Below, piece by piece: positions 47,401 to 60,187 of a stretch of 64,000 nucleotides of DNA (positions within the stretch are counted from its first letter, which is position 1; every line of letters begins with the position of its first letter). The DNA comes from Sclerurus mexicanus (Eukaryota > Chordata > Aves > Passeriformes > Furnariidae): positions 275,305-339,304 of the forward strand of contig VWZF01003200.1 of NCBI GenBank assembly GCA_013396755.1, in the 5' to 3' direction. Made by a program: the position numbers and the translations under genes. Below the pieces are notes generated by a model. That model was not told the DNA's origin. It saw only the letters and a program-made list of their open reading frames with translations, and made no database searches.

Positions 47401-50400
47401 CACCTCTGTGATTTTATATTTTGTAATAGTTTTCAAATATTATTCTATGAGATGCTACTTTAAACATGAACATTAGAAAACCATAGAAGTTATTTAAGAA
47501 TAATCATTAATATAACCAAATGTGACAGTCAAAAGGTTTTAAAAATTGTTTATACAAATCAGGAAAGATTCTTCTTAGGCAAGCTGAAGGACTTCTGGGA
47601 AAAAAAGTAATGTTTGATATGGGCCTAATCTAGTAGAAATTTTATGACAACAAACCAAAGACAGTTTGAGACCTCTAACATATTTAATAATTGGGAATAG
47701 AATATTTCTCCACCTCTGGCATTTATTCTGTTTATACCCTCTTTTCTTTCTCTCCTAAAGAGTTTACTAGGAAATGTGCCAATCAAAATCACGTTCAACA
47801 TGACAGGTACTGAACAGCACAAGAAAATTAATGAAAAACAACAGCTTTAAGTTGTTTGTGCAAAACAAACCAAATAACTAGTCCAGTTAGTGACAGATGT
47901 TGAGTATTAGCCTTTGATTGGTGTATCTGGTTTGACATTTAGCTCAATTGTGCAATGACTAGTTCAATTCCTGTTAAGCAAAAGTACCGATGAACACTTG
48001 ACCCACCTAAAAGCTTGTCCAGAGATTTCAGTTTACCCCTAGATCTCAGGTAACAGGAGAGCTATGGAAGTTAACTCTGATATTCCAAAGGAGTAGTCTA
48101 CGTACTGACAGACAGAAATAATATTTTGCCTTTGAATTTCAAACCTGATGTTACTGCTGGTAACTTTTTTAATAAAGTAAGAAAAAAGCAAAAGAACAAC
48201 TACTGGTTTCCATAAAACAAAGCTTTCTCATGCCTTAACACAATAGCTCATTCAAACTTAGATCTTAAGCATACAAGGTTTATCACATCGGTGTATTTCA
48301 AATACCAGGAGGTGCCATTTTTACCAACCTCAGGCTTAAAAGTAGGGGAAGTTAAAACAAGACTATTCCAAAAATTCTTCAAACTAAATAACCCTAGAAG
48401 AAAAAAATTCAAAATATTTGATGTCAAACTCCTCTTTCGAACTTTCACTCATCCCTGCTTTAAATTTATAGAACATTTCAGTGTAATAAAACACATCATA
48501 GAAAAGTAATTTGGAAGAATGAGAACACAGATCTACATTCATCTGGTCCTAAATTTGCAGCTCCTGTGGCTTGACTGTGCTTGTTTTCAGAGCTACCTCA
48601 TCATTCCTTGCTTTTTTAATTAGAACAATGCGCACAGAAGTTTAAAATATAGTGGAAACTCCCCCCATGTATTTAGTTCATACACCTAGACAGTTATTAA
48701 TGCCCATGTAGCACTGTGCATGCTTTTGTGAGGAAGTTCAACACTTTTGCCAAGAGTTTTGTCATTCTGAGTCTGGTGTCACAGCTCTTGGAAGGACAGT
48801 GGGTGCCTGTAGCCTGAGAGGTTGGATTCCTGCCCCACTCCCCAAAAAAGAAAAGTACAGGATGATTTTATTTGATACACGTCCTCCATATTGGGAACTA
48901 AACCTCAGTGCTCTTATCACCATTTCTTCACTCACAGCCTTGCATTACCAAAAACAAGAGTATGTGACAGCCTGATAATGCATAACTGAAATTGGTTCAT
49001 ACACTAAAAACTTGGAACAGTCTATTTTGCAGTGATAGCTGCATCCATAAATGAAAAATTCATAGCAGCTTCTGATTACAAGAGAATTTCTGTAATACTT
49101 ATGGTCTCAGAGTGGCTTGTTATAGGAATCAATACTTTCTGGGAAAAGCACAAATTGTGTCCAATAGTCTCACTCACTTGTTGCATAACACAATGTAGAA
49201 ATAAGTCACTAAAAGTCAAATGCATGCAATCTTTTGAAATCCAAATTATTTAAGTGAAAAATCAATAAGAGTTAACTTTTGAGGCTTTTTAAAAAAATTG
49301 TATGTGACTTAAAAATTAATAAAGAGGCTGTAGGCCAGGACACAAAAGACATACATTTTAATTAGCCAGTAGTTGCCACCATTCTAAAGATACAGTTTAT
49401 TAGAAGGAAGAGAGGGAGAGAAAAGGGAAATATAAAATTAGAAACAGACTAGATAAACTGAGTGATAAGAGCATGATCAACCCTCCCCATTTTTTAGAAA
49501 ATTGTTCGTCTTAGGTTTTTCTTCTCTGCTTTTGAATGTTAGTCTTACTTTGTCTTGAGAATCATAACATGATTTTAACAGCACCAGATCCAGACTTTAG
49601 TAACGTGTTTCTCCTTTTCCTGAAAAATGCAGTTTAATTATAGATTATTCAGTGTACTAAAGGACTATTAAGAAGAGATTTCCACTATGAAACCTTTATA
49701 CAGAAAAGAGAAAAGGGAACAGGAGTATTCTTACAATAGAATCCTAACAATATTTCACATTCAAATGTTAAGAGCTGTCTTCCCTCTTTCTCTATTTTCC
49801 TAACTCACAGTTAAAATGAATTTTAATAGTACTTAGGATGAAGCAATAAAACTATCAATAAGGTAGGCTACACTGTGAGATTAGGGAAATAATGCTTTAA
49901 GAAACTATGACTTTGGATTTTATGGTTCTATCTATATTTGGTATGGTAGAGGTTAACAACTCTTTACCTGTTAGCTAATATTTCATATGAGAGAAAGAAA
50001 GGGCTTTTCTTTCTGATAGCAGGAAATTTAAAGACTTTTATTCTAATCTTTTAAGGCTGTAAAAATATTTAATCTTAGCTATAACTTTTTCTGTCTCATT
50101 TCCACTCCCTGGGAGAGCTTGATCTTATTAAGGGCAATCTTTTGCAATTTGCATGTTGCGGGCCTTCCTGGAGTTTGCTTCTTATTACTCTAATGAAGTT
50201 CTATTTTTGGATATTAAAGATGCTTGCCTACAAGTTCCACACCTTTAATGGTATTGCAAACACTGTACCCACTAGCCATATTTATTAAATCAATTACAAT
50301 TTACGATGCTGGTGCACAGTTAGGGCTTTTCTTCATTCTTTTGATTTCAGCAGCATATTGATGAGCCTGGGGGTCGCATCAAAAAGCCACACAAAAGCTT

Positions 50401-52559
50401 ATTTGTGACTGAAATTTGTCTACAAAATTGATAAATTTTATTACTTCTTTTCCTATCTGTGTGATTGCAATTGTGTCATCATTACGTTACTGACTCTCTC
50501 TTTCTTTTTCTTTATTGTCTATTCCATATTCTCCCTCCTTCTCTCTGCACCACTAAAGGTGTATCATTTTCTTCTACTCATGGAGTCTTCCCCAGGCCCT
50601 GGCAGGAACTCGATGAAGGTTTGAATTTGACGAGCCATTGCAGCTAATGGATAATTCTAAAGGATACTCTAAGTCAACAGAATAAAACCCAAACCCCAAA
50701 TCTGAAGTCCAAAACTGATAGGAATGTGAAGAGACAGTGGTGGACCCTAGAGGGATACACTAAATCAGGGAGATTTAAATAGGGGGAAGCATTAGAAAAA
50801 TAGGACAGTCAGATATGGAATTGAAGATTCAGAGCAATGAGAGCATAAAAGGACATAACCTCTGACTAAGAAATCTTTACTAGGATTTGTAGGTCTTTCG
50901 AAAATCTGATTTTGATCATCTGTTAATGGGTTAAATTAAGAATTGAGGGATGCTGTGGAGAAATGTGTTTCCTGCAGGTTGGAAGATAAAAAGCCTTCAA
51001 GAGCATTGTGAGAACTCTGGACTCGAGATAACCATAGTGTATATCTCACCAGCCATCTCAGGCACACAAAATTATGACCAGGGTTTGTCAAGACACACAT
51101 GCAAGATCCCTACTCTTCCTTTTTCACCTACAGTGTCATCTTGTTTTGTCCTGACGTATAGCAGTGCTATGTGAAATAACTTTAACATGATAAGATCTGG
51201 AAAATAGAAACATGTACACATATACAACTCCATTTGTTTAAATAAAGCAAAAAGTTAGCTCTCTTGATGCAGTTTCAAATAGAAGTTATCCAAAGAATAC
51301 CTTGCCATTAAATATTATTCTCACAAATTAATTCTTTTTCAGGAACATTTTCTTCTTCATTTTTCATTTACTAATGTAGTAACAAATGTCAGTGTCCCCT
51401 TTCTACAAAAATTTGGTATGGTGTTTCCTGAAACTCATTCCACTTGTTTGTAACTATATAGTTTCAAAATAATGTTTTAAACCAGAAGAAGAATGGGACA
51501 GAAGGATATTTTTGTATGCACAGCATAGCTTTTCTTAAAATATTTTATTGAGCATATTGAAATGCAAGAGAGCAAACATTTATCTAAAAAAATAACATTT
51601 CAATTTTTATTTTATTTCATATATATCTCACTAAATTATATGTTTCAATAATTCACTTTGATTATATGCCCAGAAGAATATAAAACTGTAAGTTGATGCA
51701 AGAGCATGTAATTTAATTTTTTTGTATTAAATTGATATTGTTCTGGGTGTAGTTGCTTTGGTTTTTTGTTTTTTTTTTCAGTTTCTCTTAACTTTAATTG
51801 AAAACTTTCATGGAAAACTTTAGTATATTCTTTTTGAAAGTGTAGTATCAGTGGGAACCTACTGAGAAAAAAAATGGACCAGTTTCTTTGGATCAGGTGT
51901 TTTAAAAAGTAAGTGTATAGTATTATAATTAATAAAACACAAATGTAAATAAATTATTTGTCTCCAATTAAATTATTATTTCTGAAAAGTGTATGAAGAG
52001 CTAGAAAATATCACTGCTTTAAAATGGTGAACATTGAAAGTCATTTAAAAAATGAAAATGATTTTAAGGATTGCTCTGCTCTTATTTTCATTCACATAAT
52101 GTGTGCATAATGTTTAAAAGATAATACAGCTGAAGAAAACAAAGCAGAGCTCTGTAATATTCTGTACATCAAGAAGTCATGAGATAATGAAATGCACCAA
52201 AGAATCTTGCTGTTTTGGTATTTCATTAAACATGCATACTCTGAACAAGAATAAAGAATATTTGTTTACTGATGTGTATGGAAAAAGCCAGCATAGGCAC
52301 TATTCTGGATTAGTTGCCTTCATTGTACTTAATAATAGATGAGGATGGACGTTTCAATTTTAAAAGGCAAACAGCATGGTGTTTGTATTTAGAATACAAA
52401 CCCTTAATTCATAATGAATGGTCTCTTCAACTAAAACATAAAGATGAGAAGCAAAATGGGACCTTTAACTAAAATTTAGGGGAAAAAAAGTTTTTTAAAC
52501 AAGAAAATGTTCAGAATGGCCATTATGTTAGTAAGAAATTACAGAATAATAAAAATCCC

Positions 52560-53040
52560 TTGAGTAATGAAGATGGCAAAGGGTCTGGAGCATAAGGCTC
52601 ATAAGGAGAGGCTGAGGGCACTGGAGTTGTTTAGCCTGGAGAAAAGGAGGCTCAGGGGGCACCTTCTCAATCTCTACAACTACCTGAAAGCAGGTTGTAG
52701 NNNNNNNNNNNNNNNNNNNNNNNNNNNNNNNNNNNNNNNNNNNNNNNNATCGGTCTCTTCTCTTAAGTAACATGAGACAGAACAAGGGAAATGGCCTCAA
52801 GGTGCACCAGGGGAGGCTTAGATGTGACATTATGGAAAAGAAATTCTTCACTGAGAGGTTATTAAGCATTGGAGCAGGCTGTCCAGGGAAGTGGTTGAGT
52901 CACCATCCCTGAAGGTATTTAAAAAATGTGTAGATGTGGCACTTAGGGACATGGTTTAGTGGTGGGCTTGGCAGTGCTGGGTTAACAGTTGGACTTGATG
53001 ATCCTGGAGGTGTTTTCTACTAGCCAATCCTATGATTCTA
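52560..53040 (+). mobile_element. CR1 LINE 3' fragment with assembly gap
   Basis: Encodes MAKGLEHKAHKERLRALELF and FSLEKRRLRGHL, then 48 unknown bases (52701-52748), then the C-terminal end and a full 3' UTR with TTTAGTGGTGGGCTTGGCAG and TGGACTTGATGATCCTGGAG, ending CCTATGATTCTA. The gap sits inside the CR1, so the assembly probably broke on the repeat. Confidence 0.9.
52701..52748. other. Assembly gap (48 N)
   Basis: A run of 48 unknown bases inside a CR1 copy; ORFs translated across it are artefacts. Confidence 0.99.
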
Positions 53041-53120
53041 ACCATGGCCTGGGGACCTATAACCATGTAAGTATTGCTGTGACTTTTATGCTTCTAGGAA
53101 ATTGTATTTCCACACTGGCA

Positions 53121-53610
53121 TGGTTTTGGCTGGGATAAAGTTAATTTTCTTTCTCATACCCTCTAAAGTGCTGTGTTTTGGATTTAGGATGAGAATAATG
53201 ACGACACACTCATGTTTTAGTGGTTGCTGAGCAGGGCTGACATTAAGTCAAGAACTTCTCAGCTTCTCATGCTGTCCTGCCAGTGAGTAGGCTGGGGGGC
53301 ACAAGAAGCTGTGAGGGGACACAGCTTGGACAGCTGATCCCAACTGACCAAAGGACATCTGTGATGCCATGCTCAGAACATAAACTATGGGGAAAAGTTG
53401 TCAGAAGTCTAGTGCTTGGGAACACACTGGATATCAGTTAGTTGGTAGTTAGCAATTGTTTTAATTTGTATCACTTGTCTTCCTTTCTCTCTCTCTCTAT
53501 AATATTTTTATATTTTTAACTCAACCCCTTCTGTCCCCCACCGCAATGGGGCATGGAGTGAGCAAGCAGCTGTGTGGTGCTTAGATGTTGTCTGGGGTTA
53601 AACCTCAACA
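53121..53610 (+). mobile_element. Solo avian ERV LTR
   Basis: A 490-bp LTR from TG (TGGTTTTGGCTGGGATAAAG) to CA (GGGGTTAAACCTCAACA). Inside are GTTGCTGAGCAG, AGGCTGGGGGGCACAAGAAG, GGGGACACAGC and AACTGACCAAAGG, then TCTGTCCCCCACCGC and AGCTGTGTGGTGCTTAGATG, all typical of an LTR family common in songbird genomes. Flanking 5-mers (TGGCA, TGTAA) match at three of five bases only. No retroviral genes flank it, so it is a solo LTR left by recombination. It is probably ERVL or ERVK class; the family is not certain. Confidence 0.8.
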
Positions 53611-56184
53611 TGTAAGTTAAGACTGAAGTGCATTTTTCTTTTACCTACAGCTTAGAGACAGAAAAAGATAACAAAGACACTCTGATATACCCTTGGTAAA
53701 TAAAGACTGTGTTTGATGTGTGTTTTGCTTATCTGACAGTTTAGAAACTGAAGGAAATTTTGGTATTGAAAATCTAGTGCATCAGAAGAAAGAAAAAAAA
53801 TATACATCTGACAGCAACAGTGAAATAATTGGGACAGTTCAAAAAAATAAGAGAAGATTTAGACAACTGTTGTAAGGAGGAGATATATTCAGTAAGGATG
53901 GGGGAGGAAAGCCTAAGACTTTGTAGAAGTCTGGGTTTTCTTAGATTAGCACACATGAGATTCAGTACACTTGAACTGGACCAAAACTAGCATTATATGA
54001 AACAACTCTTGTATATTAATTACCACGCTTTAAAATAAATTTCTGAATTTTTTTTCCTGGTATGCATTTATTTCTAATTTCTTTTTGTCTAAACCCAATT
54101 TTAGTCTAAATTTTCTACTTGTATCATGCAGAAATAGCTGGGAATGGAGACTCCAGAAACTCCATCTAAACTGATAGTTGTATTAGTACACTTCTTGATT
54201 CATTCTTCAGAATGCTGAAAGCTCTGGTTACTCTTACAATTTCTCCTTAGTGTTTTTTTTACAAAGAGATGGGCTTTATTGATAAAAGATCACACTAAAA
54301 AGCTTGTTTTTTCATACAAGTAAGTATTACATAGAACAAGCCCAAGAATTTTTTAGCTCTCTAGATGAAATGCATGCAGATACTAATATAAATAGTGTAG
54401 ATTTTCTAATTGACAAAGGTTTAGTGGAGAAAAACTGACAGTCTGGAAGGTAGGAACTGTAAATAAACTGGGAATGCAGCCAAAACCAACAGAAGGTTTA
54501 TAGAGCTGGGAAGCTAAAGGTGCAGCTGAAGAGAAAGAGGAACTGAGTTTATACACAGTAGCAGGTACTATCTGAAGGTGTACTTAGCCTACTGTTTATA
54601 ATTACTGTTATTAATGAAGCTGACATATTTAAAGCATGTAAAAAACAGCATCTCAATTATTGTTCATTCCTCAAGCATGAAACAACTATTAAAACATGAC
54701 TAAAAAGCATATGTCCACAGCCAGAGGAGACTGGGAATGTTGCCTAGGTAATAAAATGAAAATGCCAGACTCTTTGATGTGCCTTTTGTGTCTTTCCCCT
54801 GTGGGCACACATGCAGAATGTGCATTATTGTTCTCTACAGCACTGAGACTTTTCCTTGTAGACACTTTCCAATTTTGGACTTACTTAGAAATTGTTTAGT
54901 GGCAGTCATCCCAGATGGATAGCTAACCAGCAAGTGGCAACAGAGTAAACCAAAAAGCATGTTGTGTTTTTCTATGCTGAACAAAATACAACATTGTTCC
55001 TCTTAACAAAAGAAAAAAAAAAAAGAAAATAAAACAAAAATGAAACAAAGACCAAAAAAACACAAACAATAAAAACCAGTTCAATATTTGAAATTCAATC
55101 TCTCACATTATATATATATGTTTTAGGACTAAGCTAATCTTAAGATTAAATTTCATATTTCTGATGTTCTTTTTTTAAAGTGCTGCATGTATTTTACTAG
55201 ACTCCAAACATTAAAATCAGAAATCATCTTATGATATGAATCTTACATGAGAAATTGCTAAGTTTTGCAGATACTAAAATAGTTCTACAAAGTCTGTAAA
55301 GTGTGGATACTTGTTTCAAAGGACATTTCAGATATAGCATATCAAAAACATGCATGAGATAAGGGAAATATATAATATCAGTAACTATCAGAGTTATTTA
55401 TTGTAGGAAAGTTTTGTGCATTTGTGCCACAATTAAGGTGGAAGAGTATATACACTTATAAACTCCAAGAAAGTAGACCAACTGAAAACTTTTACAATCC
55501 TCCATCCTCCACCAGTGGCCTTTTTTTTTCTTCTTCATTATTTTTATATTTCAGTGATTGCATTTGAGTGAAACTGGAACAGCAAGGTTCTTGAACACTA
55601 CTCAGCACCTGATGCATCAAGGAACATGTATCAAGAAATAAAATATCTTTGTCCTTAGTACTCAAAATCAAGGAACTGGAAATACCTCCTTACTGCGATT
55701 TTATTTCATATCGCCAACTGAACTACATCAAGACAGATGTTACACTGAGATATGAGTCAAGCTTGTCACACTGGGAAGCTACGTAAAGCATCTAGTCATT
55801 CACCTTTCAAAGGAAATATACTTTCTTTGATATCTGCCAGTGCAGTGCTAACAACTAGCTGGTTCCTTTATGGTTCAATTCAGTTCAATATTGTACCTCT
55901 GCCAACAGGCAGATTGTGAGTAAGAACAGTCTAAATTTATTCTCTGATGTCTTTAAGGGTGTGGGACAATAGGCAGAATTTTTTAGAAGCATGAATGCTG
56001 AGTTTCTTTTAAGTGGTATATGACATGCACTGTTACAGAACAGTAACTTAAACCATTTAAATCACTTGGTGTATTTTGTCTGGCTCTCTTAAATGGACTA
56101 TTGATTTTCTAGTGGGCACAAAACCAGACATGTGGACAACATTTATAGGCAATCAGTACATTTACACTTAATTTGAGTATCTCA

Positions 56185-57298
56185 GCTGACTAATGAGGGA
56201 CAGACTTAAAGCCAGAGATTTCCAAGCTGTTGTCCATACTGAGATCACAAACTGCTGTTTCAGAAGACTTGTCCTTTATGAATCTTTTATGAACCTTTAT
56301 GAATTAAGAATTGTGGTCAATGGCTCATTGTCCACATGGAGACCAGTGACAAGTGGTGTCCCTCAGGGCTCAGTACTGGGGCTGATACTGTTAAACATCT
56401 TTGTTGGCAGTATGGACGGTAGGATTGAGTGCACCCTCAGCAAATTCGCTGAAGACACCAAACTGTGTGTTGCAGTCGACACACTAGACAAGGGGGTACC
56501 ATCCAGAGAGACCTTAAGAGGCTGAGAGGTGGACTGATGCAAATTGTCATGAAGTTCAAAGAAGGGAAGTGCAAGGTCCTACACCTGGGTCATGATGATC
56601 CCAGGCACAACTACAGCTTGGGCAGAGACATGACTGAAAGCAGCCCTGTGGAGAAAGACTTGGGGGTGATGGTTGACAAAAAACTCAACATGACTGTGAG
56701 CTCACAGCCCAGAAAGCCAACTGTGTACTAGGCTGTAGCAAAAGAAGCATGGCCAGCAGGGCAAAGGAGATGGTTGTCCCCTCTACTCTGCTCTCATGAG
56801 ACCCCACCTGGACTACTGTGTACAGCTCTAGTGTTCTCAGCATAACAGGTTCAGAGGAGGGTCATGAAGTCTCTAAGAGGACTGGAACACTTTCCCAAAG
56901 AAGACAGGCTGAAAATGTTGTGGCTGTTCAGCCTGGAGAAGAGAAAGTTATGTGGGAACCTCTTAGCAACCTTCCAGTGTCTGAAAGGTGTCACAGGGCA
57001 GTCAGAGAGGGACTCTTCATTGGAACTGTAATGATAGGACAAGGAATAATAGATACAAATTGAAAGAGGGTAAATTTAGATATTAGGAAGAAATTCCTTA
57101 CTGTGAAGGTGGTGAGACACTAGAACAGGTTGCCCAGGGAGGCTGTGCATGCCCCAACCTTGGCAGTGTTCAAAGCCAGGTTTGATAAAGGCTTGAGCAA
57201 CCTGGTCTAGTGGGAGATGTCCCTGCCGACAGCAGGAAGGGTTGGGGTCTTTAAAGTCTGTTCCACCTCTTTAACTTTCTATAATTCTATGATTCTAT
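56185..57298 (+). mobile_element. CR1 LINE 3' copy, about 1.1 kb
   Basis: Encodes the CR1 reverse transcriptase from the palm onward: WRPVTSGVPQGSVLG, NIFVGSMDGRIECTLSKF, then AEDTKLC where the catalytic FADD reads FAED. In a second frame, MQIVMKFKEGKCKVLHLGHD and PVEKDLGVMVDKKLNM follow, then further C-terminal blocks and a tail TATAATTCTATGATTCTAT. Frames change at least twice. It is one of the better-preserved copies. Confidence 0.92.
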
Positions 57299-57684
57299 CA
57301 TAATTTATTGGCCCAAACAACTCAAAGCAATCATATGTTCATATGTTCTCGTGATCCATAGTTCTTATGGTTCAGACTCATTAGTGCTTTAGTTCAGCCC
57401 AGGGCTATGCTTTTGACACTAATTTCTCAATGGTTCCCCACTTAACTGTGCTTTGTCACACAGTGGTCTCAGTGCACATAAATCCAATTACTTTTGAAAG
57501 AAACTGGAACAGAAGATGTGCCCACCTAATGCTCTCCAAGAGTTAAAAAAATTGTAACACTCCCTTATTAGTTTTTTTTTTCCTATGCCTTTAAACCATG
57601 CTCATAAAAATTTATATCACTGTAGCAAAAGTCATATATTAAATTGTAAGTGGTTGGATCCAGTACAGGAATCAAGCTTCTGCG

Positions 57685-57995
57685 TTGCAGTATCATAAAT
57701 AAGTAGACACTGGAAGGGAACTTTGGAGACTGTCTAGCTCCCACTACCCTGCTTACAGCAGGGTCAATATAACATGCTGCTCAGAACCTTATCCACTTGG
57801 GATTTTGATATATCCAAGGATGGATACTTCCTGTCCAGGCAATCTATTCGGAGTTACCTTTACAGTAAAAAAGGTTTTCCTTAAATTTAACTGGGTTTGC
57901 CATTATTTGTTTGTGCCCTTTGCCTCTTTGACTGGGCACCACTGTGTATTGAGAACAGTCTGGCTCTGTCTTCTTTACTTGCTGTTGTGCTGATT
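57685..57995 (-). mobile_element. CR1 LINE 3' fragment
   Basis: Minus-orientation CR1 end. On the plus strand: ACACTGGAAGGGAACTTTGG, ATATCCAAGGATGG, TTTGTGCCCTTTGCCTC, CTGGGCACCACTG. The tail lies near 57685. It may be the 3' end of the same element whose ORF1 relic lies at 58280-58795. Confidence 0.8.
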
Positions 57996-58279
57996 GACTT
58001 AATATACAGGTACTTCAGACAGACTCACAGTTGAGCTCACTTCTCAAAAAAAGGTGTGATCATTTTCTCCATAATTCTGTTCTCTTAGCACCACCTTATT
58101 TTTTGGTATAGACTGAGGAAGGCCCTTTGCAAACCTAGTCTGTTGATCAGGAGGTCTCTCTAACCTAAATCATCTGCACCCTTTGCTTGACAACTGAGTC
58201 CATCACTTTTTCACTTGATTTCACTGTTGTCAAAGATACTTTTGCCCCTTTTGATCCAGCCAATACCATATCTTCCTAG

Positions 58280-58795
58280 CCTCAATCTTGAGAGTAGGTC
58301 CCATGGTCCTCAAAGGTGAAACCCTGTTTTCAATGCCAGCTGTGTAACCAGTTGCTGACGAACGGTTGTTGAACAACTTGTGTACACCCTCTCAAGCCCT
58401 TTCTCGCATTGGCAGGATTGTGGAGAAAACCATTGGGGCTCTCAGGCTTCTGGAGACATGCAGTGGCCTGTGGTGTGTTACAGGTCTGGATTGGTACCTA
58501 CATGGAAGAGCAGCAAGAGATGATAGTCCCAATGCCAGACAAGCCTTGTTAGCCTCACCATGACATCCCAAATCAAAGCCCTTGGAAAGCAGAAATCCTT
58601 CTTAAACAGCAGGTAGTATTGGCAGATGGGAGCCTTCATCCTCAGCATGGAATACAGTATTGTCACTCCTGCTTCTTTGTAGTGCTGGTGAGTGTCTCAG
58701 GCTTAGCTGGTTTGGACACTTTTTTGGCATAACTCCCAGTTCCTCATCTGCTACCAGGACAGTGAACTTGTTCTGCATATTCATTAATTAAAAAA
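58280..58795 (-). pseudogene. CR1 ORF1 esterase-domain relic
   Basis: On the minus strand, broken frames show NKFTVLVADEELGV, then MKAPICQYY (the place after the GDS catalytic block in CR1 ORF1), then LLLLFHVGTNPDL, corresponding to the HVGTND block of the SGNH/GDSL esterase carried by CR1 ORF1. In a third frame RAPMVFSTILPMRERA corresponds to the VVFSSILPV block. This order identifies a decayed copy of the esterase-bearing ORF1 protein. Frameshifts and the altered HVGTN-P-D show it is dead. Most CR1 copies are 5'-truncated, so this region is rarely retained. Confidence 0.72.
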
Positions 58796-60054
58796 TACAA
58801 TAAAATTCATAAATTCTTTCCTAGTTTTGTTGCTTCTTGGTTTCACCTCAGGGGGATTTCAGATGAAAATCTCTTATACATTCTTTTTTGGTTTTGTTCC
58901 CACTAGAGAAAGGCTTGTAATTCCTGAATAAAAAAGATTACATTAATTGGCACTTCTTAAATTAGAACAGCCATCTGAAAAAACAAGGGAGAAAACATAC
59001 GTGGAATGCAAAGAATTACTTTTTTTTTTTTTTAACTGCCATTTGAGAGTAAGGGAGATTCAGCAGCAGATTTTAAAAAACTTTTCCTGGTTTGCTTAAG
59101 TTATCATTGACAGAATAGAAACATCTGAATTTTTCCCATGGGATTTCTTTCTGTATCAGTGATATGTCACCTTGGCAGGATGTTACTCAGCAGATGATGA
59201 CAAGAAATTTTAGGTGCAAATTATCCATTTTTATATATGGAACACTAGTGAGATGAATAAAATTTTGTTTGCTTTTTTACGCAAAAATCATCATAGTTAT
59301 TTCAGTGAGGTAATGCTTATCTCAAATATAAGGAAAAGATTCATGATACACAGATACTGTAAGTAATAAGTAATTGGGAAAATTAAAAGTCAAGGCACAG
59401 ACTACAGATGAAAGAATGCAGCACTCATCAGATCATAAGAGATCATGAAATGAACAAGTAAGGTGACTTTTTTGTCTTTGAAGACACTGAATGAAGCTGG
59501 TTGTTTTATGAACTTCTGGGACCAATTGCAAGCACAAGCTCTTTATCCAGTTGCTGACCACAATGGATTAGAGAAACATACTCTTGGTAGAACTTAATCC
59601 TGCTGTAAGAGTAAAAATACATTAAACCTATAATAATAATAATAAAGTTTTTAAGAACTTACAGCTTGGTGCTATTTTTTAACTTTCAAAATCCTGCCAT
59701 AAAAATAGTATGTTGTACAAAACAGAAAATATTTCAAAGTATTATTTGACTTAATAATAGTAGCTTAGCAACTTAGTTGTTCAGATGTGTTACTTCTGAT
59801 GTAAGATACCAATTGTGATTGTGATGCAAACTGCAAGTCTGGAAAGTTAAATGCATTCTCATGATTTTATGCCTCAGGATGTGGTAGGTACCTCTCTCAG
59901 CAACAAATGAAGAGGGATGAACTGCTCTTATGCTGAGAACTTCTAACGACAAAATGAGACTAATGAAACAGGGAATAAAATATTAACTAATTATATGCGT
60001 ATTTATGAGTGATCATCACCCTGTTTTACGTGCTAAAATGGCTTAAGCAACAAG

Positions 60055-60187
60055 AAACCAGTTGGTTAGAGCATGGTGCTAATAACACCAACGTCAGGGG
60101 TTTGATCCCCATACAGGTCATTCTCTTAAGAGTTGGACTTGATGATCCTTGTGAATCCCTTCCAACTCAGAATATTCTGTGATTCTG
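60055..60187 (+). mobile_element. tRNA-Ile/CR1 SINE (TguSINE1-like)
   Basis: The head is tRNA-Ile-like: CAGTTGGTTAGAGCA (D arm), anticodon stem TGGTG/CACCA around the loop CTAATAA with anticodon AAT at 60081-60083, and a T arm GGGGTTTGATCCCC carrying a B box close to GGTTYGATYCC. The acceptor 5' strand is missing or decayed. The body after about 60121 is CR1 3' end: GTTGGACTTGATGATCC, CCCTTCCAACTC, ending ATATTCTGTGATTCTG. A tRNA head on a CR1 tail is the design of the passerine SINE family TguSINE1, mobilised by CR1 machinery. It is not a working tRNA gene. Confidence 0.85.

Noticed and set aside
48525..48570. Possible EGF exon (GPDEC-like on the minus strand)
   Set aside because: A stop codon lies directly upstream in frame, there is no matching cysteine spacing and no splice site pair.
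49360..49385. Second CTCF-like site (AGCCAGTAGTTGCCACC)
   Set aside because: The GGC core is GCC in the needed register, so it fails the motif.
60058..60120. Functional tRNA-Ile gene
   Set aside because: The acceptor 5' strand and part of the D arm are missing and a CR1 tail follows at once, so it is a SINE head.
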